10,059 bases of DNA from Oscillospiraceae bacterium (GTDB lineage: Bacteria; Bacillota; Clostridia; Oscillospirales; Oscillospiraceae), in assembly GCA_009776905.1 (NCBI GenBank), contig WRMX01000010.1:24572-34630 (forward strand), written 5' to 3'. A model generated the notes under the pieces. That model saw nothing but the letters and a program-made list of their open reading frames with translations. It was not told the DNA's origin and did not search any database. Position numbers and translations under genes: made by a program. This document shows positions 1-5,488 of the stretch, piece by piece. How positions within the stretch are numbered: the stretch's first letter is position 1; the number at the start of each line of letters is the position of its first letter.

Positions 1-48
1 CTGCTGTTCCTTTTGAACTTTGTCGTGCTTGCCCTCGGCATCATCTGA
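1..48 (+). CDS. 3' end of an upstream membrane protein gene (partial)
   Basis: Frame 1 is open from the window edge to a TGA at 46-48. It encodes 15 residues, LLFLLNFVVLALGII, all of them hydrophobic or neutral, as in the end of a transmembrane helix. The protein would therefore end inside or just after the membrane. The stop lies 4 nt before the preferred TTG start of the deacetylase, so the two genes could be translationally coupled. With only 15 codons visible, the family cannot be named. The reading frame could also be fortuitous. Confidence 0.35.
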   Translation: MLFLLNFVVLALGII

Positions 49-52
49 GCCA

Positions 53-916
53 TTGTCTCGATTCCTGTCAAAAAAGCAGCTTGCCATATACTTGTGCATC
101 ACAGCGGCCGTGTTCGCGCTGTCGGTGGGCTTTGCCTACTGGAGCGGCGAGAACACGGCTCGCGTTCCAATATTGATGTACCACAATCTGGCGGACGAAG
201 GCGAGCCGGGCTCGACGATTTCTGCGGAAGCCTTTGAAGGCCAAATGCGCGCCCTGCGAGATGCCGGCTACACGGCCATCACTTTCAGCGACCTCGAAGC
301 GTATGTCTCGAGCGGGGCTCCCCTGCCGGAGAAAACGGTCATCATCACGTTTGACGACGGATATCAAAGCGTCTATGACGTCGCGTTCCCAATCCTCAAA
401 AAGTACTCCATGAAGGCCACCGTTTCGGTGATTGGCGTTTTTTATGGCGAAAGCACATATAAAGGTAAATATTTCCTGCCAATTACGCCACATTTTGGTG
501 ATAAAGAATCTATGGAAATGGTGGAATCCGGCATCATTTCGATCCAAAGCCACTCGTACGACATGCATCATTACATCCCATATGAGCCCGATGAGCCAAG
601 GGTCGGCATTCTCCGCAGGAGCGGCGAGAGCAGGGAGGAATATATCGCTGCATTCAAGGAAGATTTCGGGCTTGCCGCGGACCAGATCGAGAATGCAGTC
701 GGCATCAGGCCTTTCGTGTATTCATATCCGTTCGGGAGGGCCACAATGCTCTCCGAGAGGCTGCTGCGGGAGATGGGCGTCAAGGTCACACTGACGACTT
801 CGGCGCGCATCAACACCGTCGTGAAAGGCGTGCCTTCGTCCTTATTCAGGCTTGGGCGGCTCAATGTGCCCGGCGACATGTCGCCCGCAGAACTGCTGGA
901 CTTGATCGCCGTCTGA
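53..916 (+). CDS. Membrane-anchored polysaccharide deacetylase (CE4/NodB family, PgaB/IcaB-like motif)
   Basis: This is a metal-dependent N-deacetylase of carbohydrate esterase family 4, of about 287 aa. After a short basic start there is one hydrophobic segment (about residues 9-30), a signal anchor or uncleaved signal peptide, so the enzyme acts outside the membrane. The CE4 motifs are visible in order: VPILMYHNL just after the anchor; TFDDGY (about residues 99-104), whose aspartates are the catalytic base and a metal ligand; SHSYDMHH (about 166-173), the metal-binding histidine motif; and FVYSYPFGR near residue 230. The two histidines are five residues apart, as I recall for PgaB/IcaB rather than the H-S-x-x-H spacing of PgdA. 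The substrate could be peptidoglycan or a secreted N-acetylglucosamine polymer; the sequence does not decide. The start is uncertain: TTG at 53 follows the upstream stop by 4 nt, while TTG at 20 or 29 would overlap the upstream gene. None has a good Shine-Dalgarno. The gene converges on radC, with 5 nt between the stop codons and no room for a terminator. Confidence 0.85.
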   Translation: MSRFLSKKQLAIYLCITAAVFALSVGFAYWSGENTARVPILMYHNLADEGEPGSTISAEAFEGQMRALRDAGYTAITFSDLEAYVSSGAPLPEKTVIITFDDGYQSVYDVAFPILKKYSMKATVSVIGVFYGESTYKGKYFLPITPHFGDKESMEMVESGIISIQSHSYDMHHYIPYEPDEPRVGILRRSGESREEYIAAFKEDFGLAADQIENAVGIRPFVYSYPFGRATMLSERLLREMGVKVTLTTSARINTVVKGVPSSLFRLGRLNVPGDMSPAELLDLIAV

Positions 917-921
917 CTTTT

Positions 922-1725
922 TCACATAGCGCTTGCAAAGCCTTCTCTTGATACGATAATATGATCGTCCAGCTTGATCCCGAGCAAATCCCCCGCCTGC
1001 TTGATGCGCCTGCTCACTTCCCTGTCATCGCTGCTGACTTCAAGCATGCCGCTGGGATGGTTGTGCCCGATGATGATCGATGCTGCTCTGTCCTCTATCG
1101 CGGGCGAAAACACCTCTCGCGGATGCACGAGGGAATTCATCAATGTCCCGATTGAAACCGTCCTGTTGTTGATGAGCCTCCGTGCGCCGTCCAGCGTCAG
1201 AACGACGAAATACTCCTGTTTCTTGTCTTTAATGCCGTCCATCTGCATCGCTGCCTTTTCGGCGCAATCGATCAGAGGTGCGGCGTTTTTCGTGAACTTC
1301 CGGCGCCAGAACTCCAAAGCCGCGAACACCGTCGTCGCTTTCGCTTCGCCGATGCCTTTGACGGACTTGACGTCCTCGATGGTCAGTTCTGCAGCTCCGA
1401 CTTTCTGAATGACGGCATCGAGGTTTTTCGCGATCTGCTTGAAATCGTTGTCCTTGCCTCCGCTGCCGATGACCGCTTGCAGCAGCTCAATGTCCGTCAG
1501 CGCCGCCGCGCCTTTTCTGTTCAACTTCTCCCTTGGGAGGTCCTGCGCTTTCTGCGTTCTTGTCTGTTTCTCCCTTGGGAGGTCCTGCGCTTTTTCCGTC
1601 CTTGCCTGCTTTTCCCTTGGGAGGTCTTGCGCTTTCTGCGTTCTTGTCTGTTTCTCCCTCGGGAGGTCGTGCGCTATTTGCGTCCTTGTCTGTTTCTCCC
1701 TCGGGAGGTCGTGCGTTTTCTGCAT
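922..1725 (-). CDS. radC: RadC family JAB/MPN protein with five-fold N-terminal repeat
   Basis: This RadC-type protein (267 aa) has a helix-hairpin-helix segment (KGIGEAKA, about residues 123-130) and a C-terminal JAB/MPN metalloprotease-like domain. The JAMM signature is intact: HNHP at 221-224, then S231-x-x-D234, with the conserved SLVHPREVF upstream. RadC was once linked to DNA repair, but its true substrate is still unclear. I chose the ATG at 1725 because AAGGAG lies 6 nt upstream. The longer reading to 1785 has no such site and would run into the likely promoter. The family's usual N-terminus (LPREKL...G..ALTDIELL) is present, but its first 14 residues occur five times in tandem (residues 5-74). 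This makes the protein about 45 residues longer than the usual 220-230. Four repeats are Q/R/K/T-rich (DLPREKQTRTQKA); only the last runs into the canonical domain. The segment between HNHPSG and SxxD reads MLEV instead of the usual D-P-x-P. The gene has its own promoter and is insulated from the upstream dehydrogenase gene by a terminator. Confidence 0.9.
   Translation of the reverse strand: MQKTHDLPREKQTRTQIAHDLPREKQTRTQKAQDLPREKQARTEKAQDLPREKQTRTQKAQDLPREKLNRKGAAALTDIELLQAVIGSGGKDNDFKQIAKNLDAVIQKVGAAELTIEDVKSVKGIGEAKATTVFAALEFWRRKFTKNAAPLIDCAEKAAMQMDGIKDKKQEYFVVLTLDGARRLINNRTVSIGTLMNSLVHPREVFSPAIEDRAASIIIGHNHPSGMLEVSSDDREVSRRIKQAGDLLGIKLDDHIIVSREGFASAM
1504..1713 (-). repeat. Five tandem 42-bp in-frame repeats in radC
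   Basis: There are five contiguous 42-bp units, at 1672-1713, 1630-1671, 1588-1629, 1546-1587 and 1504-1545 in coding order. Each encodes 14 residues with the core DLPREK. Every copy carries the block CTCCC-NN-GGGAG at a fixed phase (starting at 1528, 1570, 1612, 1654 and 1696; the 1612 copy begins TTCCC). So each copy also holds a small inverted repeat. The last unit in coding order (1504-1545) is the native start of the RadC domain, with LNRKGAA instead of QTRTQKA. Third positions have drifted, for example AGG versus AGG/CGA contexts and TT versus TC at the palindrome centre, so the expansion is not brand new. Confidence 0.92.
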
Positions 1726-1785
1726 AACGTGCTCCTTTCGTGCTATGTCGTATACAACGCGGAGCTTACGCCCCATAAACGACAT

Positions 1786-1813
1786 ATTACAGCATGCAAG
1801 GCTCGCTTGTCAT
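1786..1813 (-). promoter_or_regulatory. Putative sigma-A promoter of radC
   Basis: On the minus strand, ATGACA (1813-1808) and TGTAAT (1791-1786) each match the -35/-10 consensus at 5 of 6 positions, with a 16-nt spacer. Transcription would begin near 1779 and give a leader of about 55 nt to the ATG at 1725. The site lies between the dehydrogenase terminator and radC, where a promoter is needed. It was found by eye only. Confidence 0.42.
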
Positions 1814-1850
1814 TACACGTTTGAATCGCAGCCACGGCCCGCAAACGTGG

Positions 1851-1883
1851 AAAAAGCGGGGGATGGAAAATCCATCCCCCGCT
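1851..1883 (-). terminator. Rho-independent terminator after the alcohol dehydrogenase gene
   Basis: A perfect 13-bp stem is formed by 1855-1867 and 1871-1883, with a 3-nt loop. Its core is a run of five G-C pairs (GGGGG/CCCCC). On the minus strand the stem is followed directly by five T residues (1855-1851). It lies 24 nt beyond the dehydrogenase stop codon. This is a textbook intrinsic terminator, and it separates the dehydrogenase operon from radC. Confidence 0.93.
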
Positions 1884-1906
1884 GTTGCGCGCTCCAAGGC
1901 CAATCG

Positions 1907-3007
1907 CTAAAACTTCAATATCGGCTTGATGACGGTCCCCTCGTGGCAATCGTGCAGTGCCTTCTCGAGATCCTTGAAATCATAAATTTTGTTGAGCTTC
2001 TTGATCGGCAGCCGCCCCTCTTTGTAGAACCTGACCAGCTCCGGGATGAACACCTTAGGATTCGAGCACCCCTCGACGGCGCCAGTCACCGTGACGGACG
2101 GGTTCATGATCTGCCTCTCGAGCTCGACGGGAATCGTAGCGGGCCCCGTCACGCTCACGAGGACGGCAGTCCCTTCTCTCGCCATGCAATCGAGCATGGT
2201 GCTGACCATGTCCGGCACACCCGCGCTCTCGAGCGCGTAATTGACGCCCTTTCCGCCGGTAATTTCCTTGATACGCGCCGTAACGTCCTCGTTGCGCCCG
2301 TGAATGACGTGGGTCGCGCCCGCTTCCAGCGCCTCGTCGCGCCCGCGCCTGCCGTGCACGGCGATGATCGTCGAGCAGCCGGCGATCTTCGCGGCCATGA
2401 TGCCGCCGAGGCCGACATTGCCGCACCCGAAAATCGCAATGCTCGTGCCGGGGCGCGGCTGCATGCGGTTCAATACCGAGCCCGCGCCGGTCTGGATGCC
2501 GCATCCGAGCGAACATAGGTTCGACAGGTCCTCATCATTGTCGACGTCGATCTTGACGGTGTTGCTTTGGTCGGCGATCGCATACGTCGCGAACGACCCC
2601 TGCCCGAACATGATGCCGATGTCCGCGCCGTCTTCGCCCTTCATGCGCTTCGTGCTGTCGCGGTAATTTCCGCCGAAAAGCATCGTGAAGTTGTCCTCGC
2701 AAGCGTAGGGCTTGCTGTCCTTGCAGTTGTCGCATTCGCCGCAGCTCGGGAACGACATCCCGACCCTGTCGCCGACCTTGAGCCCAACGACCCCGGAGCC
2801 GACCTTCTCGATGATTCCGACGCCCTCGTGCCCTGCGACGTACGGGAACTGCACCGGCAGGAACTGCTCGATGACCGCGATGTCAGTGTGGCAGATGCCG
2901 CATGCGACCATCTTGACTAGCACCTCGTTGGCCTTTGGCTCGGCCAGCTCGACAGTCTCAAAGCTGACCTTCCCTTTTTCGCGCGTGACTGCTGCTGTGA
3001 TTTTCAT
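1907..3007 (-). CDS. Zinc-dependent alcohol dehydrogenase (MDR superfamily, aryl-alcohol dehydrogenase type)
   Basis: This full-length medium-chain dehydrogenase (366 aa) oxidises an alcohol or reduces an aldehyde in the cytoplasm using a nicotinamide cofactor. Catalytic zinc ligands are C39 (CGICHTD), H60 with E61 (GHEGVG) and C169 (SLGCGIQTGAG). The structural-zinc lobe has C89, C92, C95 and C103. The Rossmann motif GCGNVG is at 194-199. The overall pattern resembles the aryl/benzyl-alcohol dehydrogenase branch, but the substrate is not determined. At the end of the second Rossmann strand, where NAD-dependent members carry Asp (IIAVD), this protein has IIAVHGRRGR (H218, R220, R221), which may favour NADP(H). 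The start is secure: AAGGAGG lies 7-8 nt upstream of the ATG. The gene begins 51 nt after the QueG-like gene with no clear promoter between, so the two are probably co-transcribed. A strong terminator follows it. Confidence 0.92.
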   Translation of the reverse strand: MKITAAVTREKGKVSFETVELAEPKANEVLVKMVACGICHTDIAVIEQFLPVQFPYVAGHEGVGIIEKVGSGVVGLKVGDRVGMSFPSCGECDNCKDSKPYACEDNFTMLFGGNYRDSTKRMKGEDGADIGIMFGQGSFATYAIADQSNTVKIDVDNDEDLSNLCSLGCGIQTGAGSVLNRMQPRPGTSIAIFGCGNVGLGGIMAAKIAGCSTIIAVHGRRGRDEALEAGATHVIHGRNEDVTARIKEITGGKGVNYALESAGVPDMVSTMLDCMAREGTAVLVSVTGPATIPVELERQIMNPSVTVTGAVEGCSNPKVFIPELVRFYKEGRLPIKKLNKIYDFKDLEKALHDCHEGTVIKPILKF

Positions 3008-3058
3008 ATAGCTTCCTCCTTAAAATTTATGCATTTATAATCAATAACAGAGGTATCC

Positions 3059-3979
3059 TTACATGCGCGTGTATTCGCAGGGCGTGCCCGTCTGGCACTT
3101 CCCGCAGCCATACCGCGGCATGTATTTGGCGCAAGTCTTGCCGATGAACCCGCCGCAAACCGCGTGGTCCTTCCCATGCCTGTCGGGAAAATGCGCCTGC
3201 GCCGGGCACTTGCGGATGCATGCGCCGCAACGGTTGCAATACCCGAGCCAATCGTCGTAGTCATGCGAGTCCGGCTCCGTCTCCCACTCAGTTACGACGC
3301 TGATGATGCGCCCCGCGCTGCCGGCCTTTGAAATGAAGTTCGTGGACATCCCGAAAGTCCCCAGCCCCGTGATGACGCCGATGTGCCGCTCCGACCAATT
3401 GGACGAAAACGGCGGCACGGCGATGTCCCCGGGCCTTGGCCCCGGCCCCGGCCCCGGTCCCGGCCCAGCAGTCATGACGAACCTGTCGTCCGTATATGGC
3501 GTGACGGTCTTGTAGCCGTCGGCGATCAAAGCGTCCCTGATGGCAGCGCCAAGCGCCAGAAGGAACCTCTGGCCGTCGACGCGCGCGCAAAGCCACTCCA
3601 TCGCGGGCTCAACGGGATCTTTCTTGTTCGCCTCGACGATGGCCTTCTCCATTGGCAAATAGAACGATATGACGGTCTTTGCCTCAGGCAGCCAGTCATG
3701 CGGCATCATGTGATGCTCACCGACTAATTCAGGCCGCTTGATCTCCGCAAAACCGGGGTCGTCAGCACGCGCAGCCGAGAATATCGGCCTTTGGAAAAAC
3801 CTCATCCCCACAAGCTCGGAAATCCCTTCGGAGAGCGACTTGCCCGAGGTGTTCACATGAATCAGATTGTTCTTTGCGTAATTGTTCTCGTCCTGCGACT
3901 CGTCGTATATGCTGAGATAGTTCGTCGGTGAATTGTCGCTGAAGTCGTCCACCAATTTTTGTAGCTTTTCTCTTGTCAT
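3059..3979 (-). CDS. QueG-like 4Fe-4S protein (epoxyqueuosine reductase-related)
   Basis: This 306-aa cytoplasmic redox protein has the segment PPFSSNWSERH-x4-TGLGTFG (about residues 189-210), typical of proteins annotated as epoxyqueuosine reductase-like. A ferredoxin motif follows, C248-x2-C251-x2-C254-x3-C258-P, and then a second cysteine set (C275, C283, C292, C295, C301), so two iron-sulfur clusters are likely. True QueG reduces epoxyqueuosine in tRNA using cobalamin. This divergent protein may not do that, and I saw no other queuosine gene nearby. The ATG at 3979 is preferred: a G-rich stretch (GGGGGG) lies 9 nt upstream and MTREKLQKL is a natural start. The longer reading from GTG at 4033 has no Shine-Dalgarno. 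An odd feature is a Gly-Pro tract at residues 172-184, just before the conserved FSSNWSERH segment. The gene is probably the first of an operon with the alcohol dehydrogenase, driven from 4095-4124. Confidence 0.82.
   Translation of the reverse strand: MTREKLQKLVDDFSDNSPTNYLSIYDESQDENNYAKNNLIHVNTSGKSLSEGISELVGMRFFQRPIFSAARADDPGFAEIKRPELVGEHHMMPHDWLPEAKTVISFYLPMEKAIVEANKKDPVEPAMEWLCARVDGQRFLLALGAAIRDALIADGYKTVTPYTDDRFVMTAGPGPGPGPGPRPGDIAVPPFSSNWSERHIGVITGLGTFGMSTNFISKAGSAGRIISVVTEWETEPDSHDYDDWLGYCNRCGACIRKCPAQAHFPDRHGKDHAVCGGFIGKTCAKYMPRYGCGKCQTGTPCEYTRM
3428..3466 (-). repeat. Pro-Gly microsatellite inside the QueG-like gene
   Basis: A 39-bp GC-only tract is built largely of CCCCGG units. 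It encodes GPGPGPGPGPRPG (residues 172-184). The period is 6 bp, so slippage by one unit keeps the frame. It lies in a probable loop between RFVMTA and the conserved PPFSSNWSERH block. Confidence 0.85.
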
Positions 3980-4016
3980 AATAGATAACCCCCCAAGTAA
4001 ATATTTATCATCAAAC

Positions 4017-4033
4017 GTGGGGTTCCACCCCAC
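4017..4033. repeat. Short inverted repeat in the leader of the QueG-like gene
   Basis: GTGGGGT (4017-4023) and ACCCCAC (4027-4033) are perfect inverted arms with a 3-nt loop. They sit 38 nt upstream of the chosen ATG and downstream of the predicted promoter, so they would be in the 5' leader RNA or act as an operator. No T-tract follows on either strand. The function is unknown. Confidence 0.45.
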
Positions 4034-4094
4034 AACATAGGACGCACGAAGCGCGACGATAGTTGCTTAAATGCTTCCTCCGCTGCACTTTGCC

Positions 4095-4124
4095 ATTGTA
4101 ACACACCGTCGCTCATGTTTTCAA
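4095..4124 (-). promoter_or_regulatory. Putative sigma-A promoter of the QueG-like/dehydrogenase operon
   Basis: On the minus strand, TTGAAA (4124-4119) and TACAAT (4100-4095) match the consensus at 5 of 6 positions each, with an 18-nt spacer. Transcription would begin near 4088 and give a leader of about 109 nt that includes the inverted repeat at 4017-4033. Found by eye. Confidence 0.45.
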
Positions 4125-4565
4125 TAGCCAAGCGCCTCTCTTTTATGGATAAAGATTCGCCACATATTCATTGCTGCATTATGTCAACTGTTTTCTCGTC
4201 ATGCCCAAATGCCGCTTATTCATTCGCAAGACGTGGGAATTTTAAGCGTATTTGCCGAAATGCGTTGCAATTGCTATGGTTGAAGGGTGTGGAAAACCAT
4301 GTGCGTAATGTTAACAACTATTTGTACAGGCCAAAATGACGAAAAATTATGTTAACCTTTTCAACGTGCGGTAGGTATTGAAAACAAACGCTTGATTTGT
4401 GGTTTTTGATTAAATCGTATCGAATATAACGGTAGAATTGACGGAAAAACAGATTGTGATGAATAAGCATTATTGAATATTCATATAGAAATATTCAGCG
4501 TAAACAGTTGGTATACAATATGTTATCAGCGTGTAAAAACCGTGTGAAGCCGTGTGAAAAGTTTG
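4125..4565. other. AT-rich intergenic region between divergent transcription units
   Basis: These 440 bp between the minus-strand QueG-like operon and plus-strand yebC contain no supported gene and are visibly more AT-rich than the flanking coding sequence. They contain an 8-bp inverted repeat, TGAATATT (4474-4481)/AATATTCA (4490-4497) with an 8-nt loop; a 6-bp inverted repeat ATGGTT/AACCAT around 4276-4300; two copies of ATGTTAAC at 4308-4315 and 4349-4356, 41 bp apart; and three CGTGT repeats at the yebC end. A plus-strand open frame at 4115-4339 (74 codons) has no ribosome site and overlaps the opposing promoter, so I do not call it. I saw no tRNA or recognisable riboswitch. Confidence 0.6.
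4530..4560 (+). promoter_or_regulatory. Three helically phased CGTGT(G)AA repeats upstream of the yebC promoter
   Basis: CGTGTAAAAA (4530-4539), CGTGTGAAGC (4541-4550) and CGTGTGAAAA (4551-4560) recur at 11- and 10-bp intervals, one helical turn each. They end 5 bp before the -35 hexamer. This placement fits an activator or repressor array, or an upstream AT-rich element. No regulator can be assigned. Confidence 0.45.
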
Positions 4566-4594
4566 TTGCCATGATGTGGCCGGTATGGTATTAT
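4566..4594 (+). promoter_or_regulatory. Putative sigma-A promoter of yebC
   Basis: TTGCCA (4566-4571) and TATTAT (4589-4594) each match the consensus at 5 of 6 positions, with the optimal 17-nt spacer. Transcription would begin near 4601, about 25 nt before the ATG at 4627, so the leader holds little more than the AGGAGG ribosome site. Confidence 0.62.
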
Positions 4595-4626
4595 ATTTAC
4601 GACAACGAACAACAGGAGGCGGTCGC

Positions 4627-5361
4627 ATGTCCGGACACTCAAAATGGCACAACATCCAAAGGGCAAAAGGCGCCCAAGACGCAAAAAGGGCCAAAATCTT
4701 CACGAAAGTGGCGCGCGAGATGATCGTGGCCGTCAAGGAAGGTGGAAGCGGCGACCCGGACAACAACACGCGGCTCGCGGCAGCGGTGGCTAAGGCAAAG
4801 GCTTCAAACATGCCGAACGACAATATAAAAAGGACGATAGAAAAGGCGCTCGGCGCGGGAGGCGGCGACAGCTACGAGCGCGTCACATACGAAGGCTACG
4901 GCCCCGGCGGCGTCGCCGTCATCGTCGAAGCCATGACCGACAACAGGAACAGGACCGCTGCGGAAATCCGCCACCATTTCGACAAATACGGAGGCAACAT
5001 GGGCGCGACCGGCTGCGTGTCCTGGTCTTTCGACCGCAAAGGCGTCATCATCATCGACAATGAGGATGGCGACATCGACGAAGACAGCGTTTTGACCGAC
5101 GCCCTTGAAGCGGGAGCCGACGACATTGAGACCGACGACAGCGTCTATGAGGTCTACACCGCCCCCGACGACCTCGCCGCAGTCAGCGGGGCCTTAGAGG
5201 CCGCGGGATATGCGTTCCTTTCCGCGCAGGTCGAGATGGTGCCGCAAAGCTATATCGCCCTGAGCGCGCCCGAAGACATCAAGAACATGGAAAAAATGCT
5301 CGACATAATGGAAGACAACGACGACGTGCAGAATGTATGGCACAATTACGACGGCGCCTGA
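4627..5361 (+). CDS. yebC: YebC/TACO1 family protein (translation/transcription factor)
   Basis: This is a 244-aa, full-length YebC family protein. The start MSGHSKWHNIQRAKGAQDAKRAKIF is the family hallmark, shown here only in part: MSGHSKWHNI followed by a basic segment. YEGYGPGGVAVIVEAMTDN and NRTAAEIRHHF-x7-MG are also characteristic, and the C-terminal half is acidic. The family was long annotated as a transcriptional regulator. The mitochondrial homologue TACO1, and more recent work on bacterial YebC proteins, point to relief of ribosome stalling at proline-rich sequence. The start is ATG 4627, with AGGAGG at 4614-4619, 7 nt upstream; the longer reading from 4576 would cross the promoter. 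The usual ruvCAB neighbours are absent, and the gene appears to be monocistronic between its own promoter (4566-4594) and the terminator at 5495-5519. Confidence 0.95.
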   Translation: MSGHSKWHNIQRAKGAQDAKRAKIFTKVAREMIVAVKEGGSGDPDNNTRLAAAVAKAKASNMPNDNIKRTIEKALGAGGGDSYERVTYEGYGPGGVAVIVEAMTDNRNRTAAEIRHHFDKYGGNMGATGCVSWSFDRKGVIIIDNEDGDIDEDSVLTDALEAGADDIETDDSVYEVYTAPDDLAAVSGALEAAGYAFLSAQVEMVPQSYIALSAPEDIKNMEKMLDIMEDNDDVQNVWHNYDGA

Positions 5362-5373
5362 CGGCAAACAGCC

Positions 5374-5464
5374 CCCTGCGGTTAAAACGCCCTAGCTCAT
5401 GCAGTCGCCCCCGGCGGTGAAAACACACCCCATCAGCGGTTTGCGTAATATCTAACCGCAAGGG
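5374..5464. repeat. Inverted and competing arms in the yebC/carrier convergent gap
   Basis: CCCTGCGGTTA (5374-5384) can pair with TAACCGCAAGGG (5453-5464) with one bulge. GCGGTT (5436-5441) can pair instead with AACCGC (5454-5459) across a 12-nt loop. The two pairings exclude each other. The region also holds two related strings, GCGGTTAAAAC and GCGGTGAAAAC. It would be transcribed as the 3' UTR of yebC and of the opposing carrier. No minus-strand T-tract was found, so this is not called as a terminator. Confidence 0.35.
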
Positions 5465-5488
5465 CGTGACCAGTAGCCCAATCCATCC

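Noticed and set aside
1726..1785. Longer RadC start at 1785 (20 extra residues)
   Set aside because: It has no ribosome site and would overlap the predicted -10. AAGGAG sits correctly before the ATG at 1725.
1477..1824. Second repeat-containing plus-strand frame (LPWEVLRFLR repeats)
   Set aside because: It is another antisense shadow of the 42-bp repeats. The genuine RadC domain on the minus strand explains the sequence.
1409..2518. Long plus-strand open frame (369 codons) opposite radC and the dehydrogenase, with repeated LGRSCAF-type segments
   Set aside because: It is the antisense reading of the radC repeats and of the dehydrogenase gene, it crosses a strong terminator, and it has no ribosome site or family resemblance.
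4115..4339. 74-codon plus-strand open frame in the AT-rich gap
   Set aside because: It has no Shine-Dalgarno, no recognisable motif and unusual composition, and its start lies within the predicted promoter of the opposite operon.
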